Source of the DNA: Thermoproteota archaeon | GTDB lineage: Archaea > Thermoproteota > Methanomethylicia > Methanomethylicales > B66-G16 | Direction of reading: 5' to 3' | DNA: 35,034 nt | Assembly (NCBI GenBank): GCA_003649085.1 | Contig: QMQV01000006.1 | Span: forward strand, 1 to 35,034 | Shown: positions 1 through 7,497 of the stretch, one piece after another | Numbering within the stretch: the stretch's first letter is position 1 | Layout of the letters: each line of letters starts with the position of its first letter | Notes under the pieces: model-generated | Told to the model about the DNA's origin: nothing | The model's database searches: none | What the model saw: only the letters and a program-made list of their open reading frames with translations | Position numbers and translations under genes: made by a program

Positions 1-111
1 GAGCTTAAGACATGTAAAGTCTGCGGTATGCCAAGCTCAGCTAATGTCTGTGCTTTTTGTAAGATAAGGAGCAAGATATCTGAGCTTGGTAGTCTAAGGG
101 AAAACTGTTAA
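1..111 (+). CDS. C-terminal end of a TtuA/Ncs6-type tRNA 2-thiolation protein (partial)
   Basis: The window opens inside a reading frame that runs 36 codons to a TAA at 109-111. It contains two zinc-knuckle pairs, TCKVCG and VCAFC, separated by a PSS segment. This paired CxxC layout closes archaeal Ncs6/TtuA-type enzymes, which activate a tRNA uridine by adenylation and transfer sulfur to it; the tail binds zinc. The ATP-binding PP-loop domain must lie outside the window, so the family call rests only on the tail. Any other protein ending in a double zinc knuckle remains possible. The next gene starts 40 bp later on the same strand. Confidence 0.6.
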   Translation, partial: ELKTCKVCGMPSSANVCAFCKIRSKISELGSLRENC

Positions 112-150
112 ATTAATGAAGCCACGTGGTTAGGTGATAGGTGAAGAAAC

Positions 151-579
151 GTGAGCGTTGTTGAAGCAAAGCAAGGTAGGATTTTCATAGGCAAGCTACC
201 ATACGGGTCAGACTTGTTAAGCGCTGTAAAGGAAGTTGCTGAGAAAAACAACGTTAAGTCGGCGGTCTTCTTCATAATAGGCTCAGTTAAGAGAGCGCAC
301 TTAGCCTACTATCATCAAGTTGCAAAACGCTACTTAGACTACTACGTTGAAAAACCAACTGAAATAGTCTCATGTATAGGTAACATAGCTGAGCTGGAAG
401 GACAAATCTTTCCTCACGCACATATAGTGTTGTCAGATCCAGAAGGAGAAACCTATGGTGGGCACGTGTTAGACGGCACAGTAATCTTTGCAGCTGAAAT
501 TTACATGGTTGAGCTTAAGGAAGTGACCTTACGGAGGACATACGATGAGATAACAGGTCTTAAACTCTTCCAGCTATGA
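151..579 (+). CDS. PPC/DUF296 domain protein (PD1-like putative DNA-binding protein)
   Basis: The 142-residue product is a single PPC (DUF296) domain spanning almost its full length. It opens with RIFIGKLPYGSDLL and holds the family core of AVFFIIGSVKRAHLAYY, then HAHIVLSDPEG and YGGHV. The histidines of HAH and GGH are the usual metal-binding positions in prokaryotic single-domain PPC proteins, which form trimers. In plants the same domain occurs in AT-hook proteins; the archaeal role is unknown and DNA binding is only a family name. The start is a GTG at 151 preceded by GGTGA-like sequence. The gene follows the tRNA-thiolation tail by 40 bp and may share its transcript. Confidence 0.85.
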   Translation: MSVVEAKQGRIFIGKLPYGSDLLSAVKEVAEKNNVKSAVFFIIGSVKRAHLAYYHQVAKRYLDYYVEKPTEIVSCIGNIAELEGQIFPHAHIVLSDPEGETYGGHVLDGTVIFAAEIYMVELKEVTLRRTYDEITGLKLFQL

Positions 580-652
580 AAACTTTACAGAAATTTAACA
601 GAGCCTCTTGCCCATTTTACTAAGTGAATATCTCTTCATCAGGAGAGAAAGC

Positions 653-660
653 ATTATATT
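653..660 (+). promoter_or_regulatory. Putative TATA box for the FAD oxidase operon
   Basis: The sequence ATTATATT lies in the 128-bp gap before the FAD oxidase gene and is preceded by purine-rich AGAGAAAG, which could serve as a BRE. Archaeal spacing would put transcription start near 683, leaving a leader of about 25 bases that contains the GGGGAG ribosome site at 694-699. Confidence 0.45.
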
Positions 661-707
661 CCCGTAACTACCATATCAGTCACTAGCCTCTTTGGGGAGT
701 GAATTTC

Positions 708-2258
708 ATGCCAGTTGACCCTCAAGTGAAAAAGGATCTTGAAGGTGTTGTCGGCGCTGACAACGTGATTACGGATCCAGGCATCATATTCACAGAAATA
801 TACGACGCTTGGCTACAGATAATTCCAGGCAAACCAATTAAGTTTCCAGACTACATAGTGAAGCCCGCTAATGAAATGGAAGTTGCTGAAGTAATGAAAA
901 TCGCTAACAAGTACAAAATACCAGTACACCCATGCACTGGATACACCTACAAGCTCCCATTAGCTGGTGGCATACTATTACAGCTTACTCGCATGACGAG
1001 AATTCATGAAGTTAACGTAGAGGAAATGTACGCGGTGATAGACGCTGGAGTTACTTTCAATCAGTTCTTCAGATATACGCGAGCAAGAGGACTAAACGTA
1101 ATGATACCATATGCTACGTTCCCGCCACATGTATCTATAGTAGCTAACTACTTGTTCAAAGGGATAGGCTCAAACATAATACCGATATCCGACGGCAACC
1201 AAGAAGCGCTAATGGCGTTAGAAGTAGTTTTGCCAACAGGCGAAATTGTACATACGGGGTCGTGGAGTCAGCCAAACAGTAGCTGTAAGTACACTTTTGA
1301 TCTAGGCTGGGGTCCACAGCTAACAAGAATATTCGTAGGAGCGCTCGGCACCTTAGGCGTAGTTACCAAAGCTGCTATTAAGATGTGGCCAGCGCCAAAA
1401 GCTGTAACTACAAAGATCTTAGCGCATGACGATGTCGAAGGTATGTGCAGATCGATGCGCGAGCTGGCATTAAACAAGATATTCCCAGCTACCACTGGAG
1501 GACATTGGCTGTTAGCAGTGTTGCATGGTCCTGATCGTGCTCCGTATTGGGGCTTTGAACACCGCAAGAAGCTTTATGAATTAACTGACGAGGATATTAC
1601 AAAGATGCGTGAGTATTATGGTTTCCCAGGCAAAGGTCCGCACTGCTACTACTGTCTAGCAATAGCTCCGCACTGGGTTTCAGAAGACGAGGCAAAGGTA
1701 ACTGAGAAAGCTTTCGAAGAATACTTAAAGAAACGTCCTGACGTGAAGGTATTAGATCCCGAAGTTGGCGGAGGAAGATTTTGCCGCTTAGAGCTATCTG
1801 TTAAAGCTGACGGCGCCCTTTCAGGAGATCCAACACAGATTAGAACAAGATATGTTGGCTGGACTCCTGGGTTAATATGGTCATTCTACGGCTCAATAGG
1901 CTGGAGCACTTTCGCCAAAATGCATGAAATAACTTGGAGCGTAGGAAGGAAATGTGGGCTTGTCCCCGCGCTGCATACGTTATCCATAAATGAGGGTAGA
2001 GCTGCTCATGTCAGGTACATGGTGCCGATTGAACGTGGCGACCCCAAGGGCTTAGATAGTTATGCTAAGTTTGTTGGAGAAGTAATACCGAGAGTTATTA
2101 AGGAGGCAGGCTTTACCCCAGCAAGATGCTTCGGTCTTGGAGCTCAAACGGTCTCCTCAATTGTTGACCCAGGTTTTGCAGAACTTTACAGAAAGATTAA
2201 GAGAGCTTTAGATCCCAATAACATAATGTCTCCCGCATTGGCATTTAACTTAATGTAG
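708..2258 (+). CDS. FAD-linked oxidase, PCMH/vanillyl-alcohol oxidase or GlcD type
   Basis: This is a flavoprotein of about 516 residues. The N-terminal FAD-binding half reads FPDYIVKPANEMEVAEVMKIANKY, then a Gly-rich loop, LTRMTRIHEVN and VIDAGVTFNQF, and later GALGTLGVVTKAAIKMWPAPK, all typical of FAD_binding_4 oxidases. The C-terminal end (YRKIKRALDPNNIMSPALAF) matches the family's terminal FAD-contact segment. Such enzymes oxidise hydroxy acids, phenols or alcohols; the substrate cannot be read here. The next gene, an HdrD-like iron-sulfur protein, is the likely electron acceptor. A GTG at 699 is also in frame, but GGGGAG at 694-699 sits correctly only for the ATG at 708, which I chose. 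The soluble sequence lacks a signal peptide, so the enzyme is probably cytoplasmic. Confidence 0.85.
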   Translation: MPVDPQVKKDLEGVVGADNVITDPGIIFTEIYDAWLQIIPGKPIKFPDYIVKPANEMEVAEVMKIANKYKIPVHPCTGYTYKLPLAGGILLQLTRMTRIHEVNVEEMYAVIDAGVTFNQFFRYTRARGLNVMIPYATFPPHVSIVANYLFKGIGSNIIPISDGNQEALMALEVVLPTGEIVHTGSWSQPNSSCKYTFDLGWGPQLTRIFVGALGTLGVVTKAAIKMWPAPKAVTTKILAHDDVEGMCRSMRELALNKIFPATTGGHWLLAVLHGPDRAPYWGFEHRKKLYELTDEDITKMREYYGFPGKGPHCYYCLAIAPHWVSEDEAKVTEKAFEEYLKKRPDVKVLDPEVGGGRFCRLELSVKADGALSGDPTQIRTRYVGWTPGLIWSFYGSIGWSTFAKMHEITWSVGRKCGLVPALHTLSINEGRAAHVRYMVPIERGDPKGLDSYAKFVGEVIPRVIKEAGFTPARCFGLGAQTVSSIVDPGFAELYRKIKRALDPNNIMSPALAFNLM

Positions 2259-2282
2259 TTCATGTTGAAAGAGGTGAAGAAG

Positions 2283-3611
2283 ATGGCTGAAGGTATAAAA
2301 AGAGATATACCCCTATATACAAAGGACAAGTTCTCAATTCCATATATACGCCATGCGAGCAGAGACGCAGAACCTGAAGACTGGAACACCATAAAGTTCC
2401 CAAACAGCGATAAATACCCGGATCTAGATGCAGCAAAGTCTCATGCGCTAAGATGCTGGGCATGTAGATCTTGTGAAATTTCAACGTTTGCAAACTGGGC
2501 TTACATATGTCCTCCAGCTGCTTTTCCCAAGAACTCCAGGACAGCTGCCTACAGAGGACATGGAAAGAACTACCTAGTGCTTGGGCTGCTGCAAGGATAC
2601 TTCGAACCTACAGAAGCGGTTGCTGAGGCTGTTTTTCAATGTGCGCTTTGTGGAAACTGTACCATACAATGCGCGATAGGCGGCGGGGCATCAGACCCCC
2701 TAGTATCTCTAGACGCCTTGCGCAGAACCTTTGTAAAGCTTGGGCTAGGCCCGATGCCTAAACACAAGAGGTTTATCGAGTTCATACAGAAATACCACAA
2801 CGCCTACGGAGAGCCAACTGAAAATAGGTTTGCGTGGTGGCCCCCAGAGGTAAAGAAGCCTGTTAAGAAGAAGAAAGCTGATGTGCTATACTTCGCTGGG
2901 TGCACAGGTCCATACAGAGTTCAGGAGCCGTGCATAGCTACAGTTAAGCTGCTAAATGCTGCTGGCGTCGACTTCACCGTATTAGATACAGACGAGTGGT
3001 GCTGCGGTTCTCCAGCCTTAATGGTAGGCGCTTGGGAAGAGGCTAGAGAAACGCTGAAGCATGACTTTGAGTTAATTGAGGAGCTTGGAGTAAGCAGGGT
3101 GGTAACAACTTGTGCCGGATGCTACAGGCAACTTAAGGAGGGTTGCAAGAAGCTCGGCCTCAAGCCTCCTGTCGAGATCATATACACTGTTGAGCTAGTA
3201 AATGAACTAATAAGGCAAGGAAAGCTTAAGCCAACGAAGCCTCTAAACATAACTATAACGTACCATGACCCATGCCACACAGGTAGACACATAGGCTTAT
3301 TTGATGAGCCAAGAGAGCTCATAAGCTACCTGCCGGGTGTAAAGTTCGTGGAAATGGAGAGAATCTTCCATCAGTCCTGGTGTTGTGGTGCTGGCGGAGG
3401 CATGATGTCAGGCTTCCCTGAAACTGCCAAGTTTGCTGCTACTGAGAGACTAAAAGAAGCTAAGGCCACTGGGGCTTCATATCTAACGACAGTCTGTCCA
3501 TTCTGTGAACTCAACTTCTACCGTGCAGAGCAAGATGCTAAGACTGGCATTGTTACTGGAGGCGAAGCCGACCTAATAGTCTTACTAGCAAAAGCTTGTG
3601 GCCTTATGTGA
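2283..3611 (+). CDS. HdrD/GlcF-like iron-sulfur protein with two CCG domains
   Basis: The N-terminal third carries two cluster motifs: CWACRSC followed after 11 residues by CP, and CALCGNCTIQC. Two complete CCG domains follow. The first fits C-X32-CC-X35-C-X2-C and the second C-X35-CC-X36-C-X2-C, so every cysteine needed for two non-cubane [4Fe-4S] clusters is present. This matches HdrD of heterodisulfide reductase and GlcF-type subunits, which pass electrons between a flavin partner and disulfide or quinone acceptors. It starts 24 bp after the FAD oxidase. An ATG at 2262 is also in frame, but GAGGTGA at 2271-2277 is correctly spaced for the ATG at 2283, giving 442 residues. The acceptor is unknown. 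The 11-residue gap in the first cluster motif is longer than the usual three. Confidence 0.85.
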   Translation: MAEGIKRDIPLYTKDKFSIPYIRHASRDAEPEDWNTIKFPNSDKYPDLDAAKSHALRCWACRSCEISTFANWAYICPPAAFPKNSRTAAYRGHGKNYLVLGLLQGYFEPTEAVAEAVFQCALCGNCTIQCAIGGGASDPLVSLDALRRTFVKLGLGPMPKHKRFIEFIQKYHNAYGEPTENRFAWWPPEVKKPVKKKKADVLYFAGCTGPYRVQEPCIATVKLLNAAGVDFTVLDTDEWCCGSPALMVGAWEEARETLKHDFELIEELGVSRVVTTCAGCYRQLKEGCKKLGLKPPVEIIYTVELVNELIRQGKLKPTKPLNITITYHDPCHTGRHIGLFDEPRELISYLPGVKFVEMERIFHQSWCCGAGGGMMSGFPETAKFAATERLKEAKATGASYLTTVCPFCELNFYRAEQDAKTGIVTGGEADLIVLLAKACGLM

Positions 3612-3621
3612 GGTGATGATT

Positions 3622-3786
3622 TTGCCGCTTCCTTGGAAGTATAATGTAATGTGCAGAGACTGTGGAAACAAGTGGGAGGCTAGAAGCTGGAAGGAGATTC
3701 TGCGTTGTCCAAAATGTGGATCGTTTAACGTAAAGATGTTGCCATCAGAGGTCTATAAGCCGTTCATAGTACCATACGTAGTGTAA
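3622..3786 (+). CDS. Small zinc-ribbon protein
   Basis: This small protein of about 54 residues is built round one zinc ribbon: MCRDCGNKW, then LRCPKCGS, a C-X2-C...C-X2-C pair about 19 residues apart. The reading frame opens upstream inside the HdrD-like gene. The ribosome site GAGGTGAT (3610-3617) overlaps the in-frame ATG at 3616, so the TTG at 3622 is the better start. Third place in the FAD oxidase-HdrD operon suggests an accessory role in assembly or electron transfer, but nothing in the sequence proves it. No enzymatic motif is visible. Confidence 0.65.
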   Translation: MPLPWKYNVMCRDCGNKWEARSWKEILRCPKCGSFNVKMLPSEVYKPFIVPYVV

Positions 3787-3794
3787 ACTACCTT

Positions 3795-3823
3795 ATTCTC
3801 TAATTACTCTTTATTTTGTTTTT
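3795..3823. terminator. T-rich stretch between convergent genes
   Basis: The plus-strand zinc-ribbon gene ends at 3786. It is followed by pyrimidine-rich sequence with T runs at 3811-3823, of the kind that ends archaeal transcription on the plus strand. There is no clear hairpin. It overlaps the end of the minus-strand ureohydrolase gene. Confidence 0.35.
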
Positions 3824-5046
3824 AGATTTAAGCCATCTATCTCTTCACTAACCTTAAGCTTCTTACCGACCTGCTTCACAAAACCTCTTGCGATCAACTC
3901 CTCTTCTAGGCTTCTTTCTAATCTTTTTCCAGCCTTTAGCTTTGCTAAAGCATTAAGAGTATCGCTTGTAACTTCTACTTCCCCAGACACGAACTCCCTT
4001 ATAATGTTGCCAACAACCGAGTATGTAGGCTCAGGCTTACCATTCTTTAAAGTGCCTCCAGCCCTCAGTGGCTCAATTTCTACAATATCGAAACCGACGA
4101 TTTTATCGTCTAATACTTTCTTTAGAAAATCTACTAGGCAGTAGAATTCTAGTTCGCTTATTCCTTCGATGTCTATGAACTTAGCTCCGAGCACTGGGCG
4201 TCTCGCCATGATGTCGATATCCACGGATATGTAGATGTTTTGTGCATCTAGCTTTGAGATGGCATATTTTAAACTTTCAATAACTCCGTTTCTATCTATC
4301 ACGCTTCTCGGCACGATCGTAACTCCTTGTCTTTCAAGTTGCAGGTACGCTTCAACGTATTCCTTAACTCTAAGATCGCTGATCTCTCTAACCTTAGCAT
4401 CGGGGTAGTCTAATGGTCCATATACAACTAGGTTTTCTGCCTTGATAACTCCTTCCTCAATTAAAAACTTTAAAAACGAGCCACATAGATATGCGTCTTT
4501 TCTCCCCTCAGGGTAGTATACGTAGTCGAATGGTGTAAGGCCAAACTGCCCCTTATCAGGGCTCTTCTCTCTAGCATATTCCACCAGCTTATTCCTGATA
4601 TTTGACGATATGGCGTCAAAGTGGCTGTCAAAGACTATAACGCCGAGCTCCGCAGAGCCATATCTCTCGGTTAGAGCATCCAACACCCCTCCGGTCATAG
4701 AGTGATCTATCCCTATCATAACTGGCTTATCGCTTATGTTATCTTTAACGAAGTCAGCTACTTTCCTCCTATATTCTAAGCAGCCATTAGTATCTAAGAA
4801 AGCTACGATGCCTTCAGGAGTCAACAGTATCAAGTCGTCCACCGTCGGGTTGGGAGTAAGCCAACTCTCCACATCAACCTTACCTTTAAACACCAAATCT
4901 TTTCCAATAGCCCAATCTCTAAGCTCTTCGACGATAGCGTCGTACGGCTCAACAACTCTAAAGCCGCTAAGCGCAAGCTGCGTTTTCATTCTTATAGAGT
5001 CAAGCCCCTCATCGGGATCTAGCGATATGCCGAAGACCTCGTACAA
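3811..5046 (-). CDS. Divergent arginase/agmatinase-family (ureohydrolase) protein
   Basis: The 411-residue protein has the metal-binding pattern of Mn-dependent ureohydrolases: GIDHS in place of GGDHS, DSHFD in place of DAHxD, and SVDID in place of SxDxDxxDP, followed by DIVEIEP. All five expected metal ligands (one His, then D-H-D, then D-D) are present. It departs from the family in length (usually about 300), with an N-terminal extension of roughly 100 residues, a longer stretch between the two Asp motifs, loss of the DP after SVDID, and a basic helical C-terminal tail. The family hydrolyses guanidino or formimino groups; the substrate here is unknown. The start is a TTG with GGGGAG directly upstream on the minus strand. 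It lies 14 bp after the helical gene on the same strand and forms an operon with it. Confidence 0.75.
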   Translation of the reverse strand: MYEVFGISLDPDEGLDSIRMKTQLALSGFRVVEPYDAIVEELRDWAIGKDLVFKGKVDVESWLTPNPTVDDLILLTPEGIVAFLDTNGCLEYRRKVADFVKDNISDKPVMIGIDHSMTGGVLDALTERYGSAELGVIVFDSHFDAISSNIRNKLVEYAREKSPDKGQFGLTPFDYVYYPEGRKDAYLCGSFLKFLIEEGVIKAENLVVYGPLDYPDAKVREISDLRVKEYVEAYLQLERQGVTIVPRSVIDRNGVIESLKYAISKLDAQNIYISVDIDIMARRPVLGAKFIDIEGISELEFYCLVDFLKKVLDDKIVGFDIVEIEPLRAGGTLKNGKPEPTYSVVGNIIREFVSGEVEVTSDTLNALAKLKAGKRLERSLEEELIARGFVKQVGKKLKVSEEIDGLNLKTK

Positions 5047-5059
5047 TGAACATCTCCCC

Positions 5060-5401
5060 TCAACGTAGCTTAGACAATTTCTCTTTAACCTGTTTAAGCT
5101 TATCCAATATCATGGAGAGGGCAATTGACGGTATTGAACTCTCACCGAACACAACCGATGGCAGCGAAGACTGGCATGGTGTCATAAGCGCATATTGGCT
5201 TATTAAACGCTTAACCTCCTCAATTTTCCCTAATACGTCTCGTGCTTCAACATCTTCTACCACGCTTAAGTATTTTGTCAACATGTCGTAAGACTCGTTT
5301 ACGTGGTATAGTATTAAGCTCAAGTTAGCTTTACCTTCAACAGCTTTAGCTGCTCTATCAACTTCATGCTTAGCTTTAGCGAGCAAATCTCTCCAAGACA
5401 T
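5060..5401 (-). CDS. Helical protein of unknown function, upstream of the ureohydrolase
   Basis: I do not recognise this 113-residue protein. It is charged and apparently all helical, with two amphipathic stretches (roughly residues 1-75 and 90-113) joined by a Ser/Pro-rich loop. There is no signal peptide, membrane segment or cysteine pair. Its start is an ATG at 5401. Its TGA stop lies 14 bp before the TTG of the ureohydrolase, and the ribosome site of that gene lies in the gap, so the two are almost certainly co-transcribed. It could be an assembly partner or regulator, but this is position-based only. Confidence 0.65.
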   Translation of the reverse strand: MSWRDLLAKAKHEVDRAAKAVEGKANLSLILYHVNESYDMLTKYLSVVEDVEARDVLGKIEEVKRLISQYALMTPCQSSLPSVVFGESSIPSIALSMILDKLKQVKEKLSKLR

Positions 5402-5473
5402 CTAAAGAAGCCCTTTACTTATCACCAGCTTTTCACGTTACGCATATAATAGTGTTAAGTTCTAAGCTCAAAC

Positions 5474-5860
5474 GTGTCTTTAGCGACCTTAATAGCTGGG
5501 CAGCAGGTAGTAGATGTCTTGTCTAGACTTGCCGAGCTTATAGCGTCTAATCCTTTGAACATGGTATGGCTTATTGCAGGTCTAGTAGCTGGAGTTTACG
5601 CAATATACAGGTTATTTAGACAAGAGTCAGCTCAACGCTATGAAGCCGCAGCTTTCAACGCTCTCAAATTATCGGAAAAACAGCCTGAGGTTCAAAGCTT
5701 CTTGAGCGAAAACCCAGGTGCCAAAGCTGAAGCATACTTTTCCCTAGGTGATAGGTGTTGGGTAGTCACGTGGCGTGGACTTGAAGAGGACTTGGTAGTC
5801 ATGATAGCTGCTCCTTCAGGTCAAGTTAAGAAGATTGAGAGGGTTAAGCGCTTGAGGTAA
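5474..5860 (+). CDS. Small membrane-anchored protein with a PepSY-like C-terminal half
   Basis: The 128-residue protein begins with a short amphipathic segment, then one membrane helix at about residues 29-48 (MVWLIAGLVAGVYAIYRLF). A soluble domain follows that reads EVQSFLSENPGAKAEAYF, then CWVVTWRG and VVMIAAPSGQVKKIERVKR. The fold order (helix, then strands ending in a G-x-V-x-x-I segment) resembles a PepSY domain, but this is a weak structural impression. The start is a GTG at 5474. It is divergent from the ureohydrolase operon, with about 70 bp between the two starts. Function is unknown. Confidence 0.6.
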   Translation: MSLATLIAGQQVVDVLSRLAELIASNPLNMVWLIAGLVAGVYAIYRLFRQESAQRYEAAAFNALKLSEKQPEVQSFLSENPGAKAEAYFSLGDRCWVVTWRGLEEDLVVMIAAPSGQVKKIERVKRLR

Positions 5861-5864
5861 AACA

Positions 5865-5872
5865 CATATATA
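5865..5872 (+). promoter_or_regulatory. Putative TATA box upstream of the NCS2 transporter
   Basis: CATATATA sits immediately after the stop of the 128-residue gene. Normal archaeal spacing predicts transcription start near 5893-5898, just before the first codon that could open the transporter frame. The transcript would therefore have a very short leader or none, which bears on the missing standard start codon. Confidence 0.4.
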
Positions 5873-5924
5873 CCTAGAGCTTACCTTAGCTTGGAAAGGG
5901 CTTTTTACGGCTAAAGTCTCAAAG

Positions 5925-7301
5925 CTGAAGATAATTTATTACCCTGAAGACAAGCCTAAGCTCAATGAGTGGCCAATACTCTCGCTCCAACACATCTTAG
6001 TAATGTTTGGAGCTACAGTAGCTGCGCCTTTTCTCATTGCTCAAGGCATTGGCATGCCGACAGCTGAACTAGGCTACTTAATATCCTTCGTTTACATAAC
6101 CATGGGCTTAGCTACAATACTTCAAGGGACATTTGGTTGCAAGTTGCCCTTCATCATGGGCAGCAGCTTCTCCTACATACCTCCAATAATATCTGTTGGG
6201 CAAGTTTACGCGCCGATAACAGGCAACTTCGGTATGCCAGCTATATCAGTTGGGCTTGTAGGAAGTGGTGCTGTTCACTCACTTGTAGGCTTTTCAAGGC
6301 TAGTCGGTACGATCAGAAAGTACATTACTCCGACAATAGTAGCTCCCACGTTAATATGCATAGGCTTAGCGCTAGTCCCATATAGCGCCTTACTAAGCTA
6401 TCAACCACCAGGTCCTTGGCTAATGTTCCTCACAATAGCCATCATCATCTTCCTAACGTATTTCACCAAGGGCTTTCCAAGCTATACAGCTGTTTTTTGG
6501 GGTGCGGTAATAGGCTACATTATAGGCTTTGCCTCAGGAGTTGTAGACTTAACAGAGTTTTACCAAGCTCCGCTTTTCAGACCGCCAGCGCTTTTCCCAT
6601 GGGGCTACTACCTTGATGCCCTGCCGATCTTAATATTGCTCTTCGGCAGCTTAGCGGTAATCATCGAGAGCACGGGCGACGTCTTCTCGTTATCAATTTT
6701 AACCGAGACTATGACTCATAAGTGGCACTTAAACAGAGCTATAGCTGCTGAAGGCTTAGGAATTATGGGTGGGGGGCTGCTCGGCGGCATCGCCTGTACA
6801 ACATATAGCGAAAACATAGGTTTAGTAGGCTTAACCGGCGTAGCGAGCAGATACGTCACCATCGGGGCTGGCGCAATAGCCTTAGCTTTAGGCATGATAC
6901 CTAAGTTCGGGGCCTTAATAGCGGCTATGCCAAAGCCTGTTTTAGGCGGCGTCACGTTCATAACCTATGGGATGATAGCAGCTGCCGGTATGAAGCAGCT
7001 TGAGATAATCCCCATGTCAGCTAGAAACATGTTCATAATAGGCACAGCTGTAACATTGGGCCTAGGCATGCCGCTAATCATCAACGGAGCTTATGGAATA
7101 ACATCGCCAGTTGGGCCATGGTTGCTAGCGCACGGAGCTTGGGGTAGAGCTTTATACACTCTTGGCAACACGAGCATGGCTGTTGCAGCTATATCGGCCG
7201 CTGTCATGGACTACATAATACCTGGAAGCGAGGAGGAGAGGGGGATGGCCTATGTTAAGGAGGTGTTAAAGGTTCAGGAGAGGGCCCCAATAGCCTTCTA
7301 G
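5925..7301 (+). CDS. NCS2-family nucleobase (uracil/xanthine) transporter
   Basis: This polytopic membrane protein of about 458 residues carries family landmarks: QHILVMFGATVAAPFLI at the first helix, VIIESTGD in the eighth-helix region, and CTTYSENIGLVGLTGV in the tenth. The SENIG signature is closer to UraA than to the QNxG form of purine carriers, so uracil is favoured but not proven. Uptake would be proton- or sodium-coupled. The first ATG (6003) falls inside the conserved first-helix segment. Upstream codons in the same frame read KIIYYPEDKPKLNEWPILSLQHILV, which is typical NCS2 N-terminal sequence, so the real start is upstream. No ATG, GTG or TTG exists between the in-frame stop at 5853 and 6003. 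I place the start at CTG 5925 as the best guess. Fourteen bases separate its stop from the next gene. Confidence 0.85.
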   Translation: MKIIYYPEDKPKLNEWPILSLQHILVMFGATVAAPFLIAQGIGMPTAELGYLISFVYITMGLATILQGTFGCKLPFIMGSSFSYIPPIISVGQVYAPITGNFGMPAISVGLVGSGAVHSLVGFSRLVGTIRKYITPTIVAPTLICIGLALVPYSALLSYQPPGPWLMFLTIAIIIFLTYFTKGFPSYTAVFWGAVIGYIIGFASGVVDLTEFYQAPLFRPPALFPWGYYLDALPILILLFGSLAVIIESTGDVFSLSILTETMTHKWHLNRAIAAEGLGIMGGGLLGGIACTTYSENIGLVGLTGVASRYVTIGAGAIALALGMIPKFGALIAAMPKPVLGGVTFITYGMIAAAGMKQLEIIPMSARNMFIIGTAVTLGLGMPLIINGAYGITSPVGPWLLAHGAWGRALYTLGNTSMAVAAISAAVMDYIIPGSEEERGMAYVKEVLKVQERAPIAF

Positions 7302-7314
7302 GAGGTAGTGCTCT

Positions 7315-7497
7315 ATGTGGGAGGGGATTCAATATAGCTCTTGGAATATAATTGGCGGCGTAGCAGTTATGGTAGCTTACTTGCTGCTATCTTACTTTAT
7401 GGAGAAATATGACCGAAAGAGAGGTATTATAGGAGCTCAGTGGCATCACAAGTATGCTGAGGAGGGCGAAGAGCCCTCGAAAACGAATGATAGCTGA
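7315..7497 (+). CDS. Small single-pass membrane protein downstream of the transporter
   Basis: The 60-residue product has a hydrophilic N-terminus, one membrane helix at about residues 11-30 (IIGGVAVMVAYLLLSYFM) and a charged tail ending in an acidic segment. An excellent ribosome site, GGAGGTAG, lies just ahead of the ATG. The gene follows the NCS2 stop by 13 bp and overlaps the next gene, so it is part of the transporter transcript. It may be a small accessory subunit of the transporter; I recognise no family. Confidence 0.65.
   Translation: MWEGIQYSSWNIIGGVAVMVAYLLLSYFMEKYDRKRGIIGAQWHHKYAEEGEEPSKTNDS

Noticed and set aside
5965..6002. ATG at 5965 as the NCS2 start
   Set aside because: It is out of frame with the transporter and meets a TAG within 12 codons.
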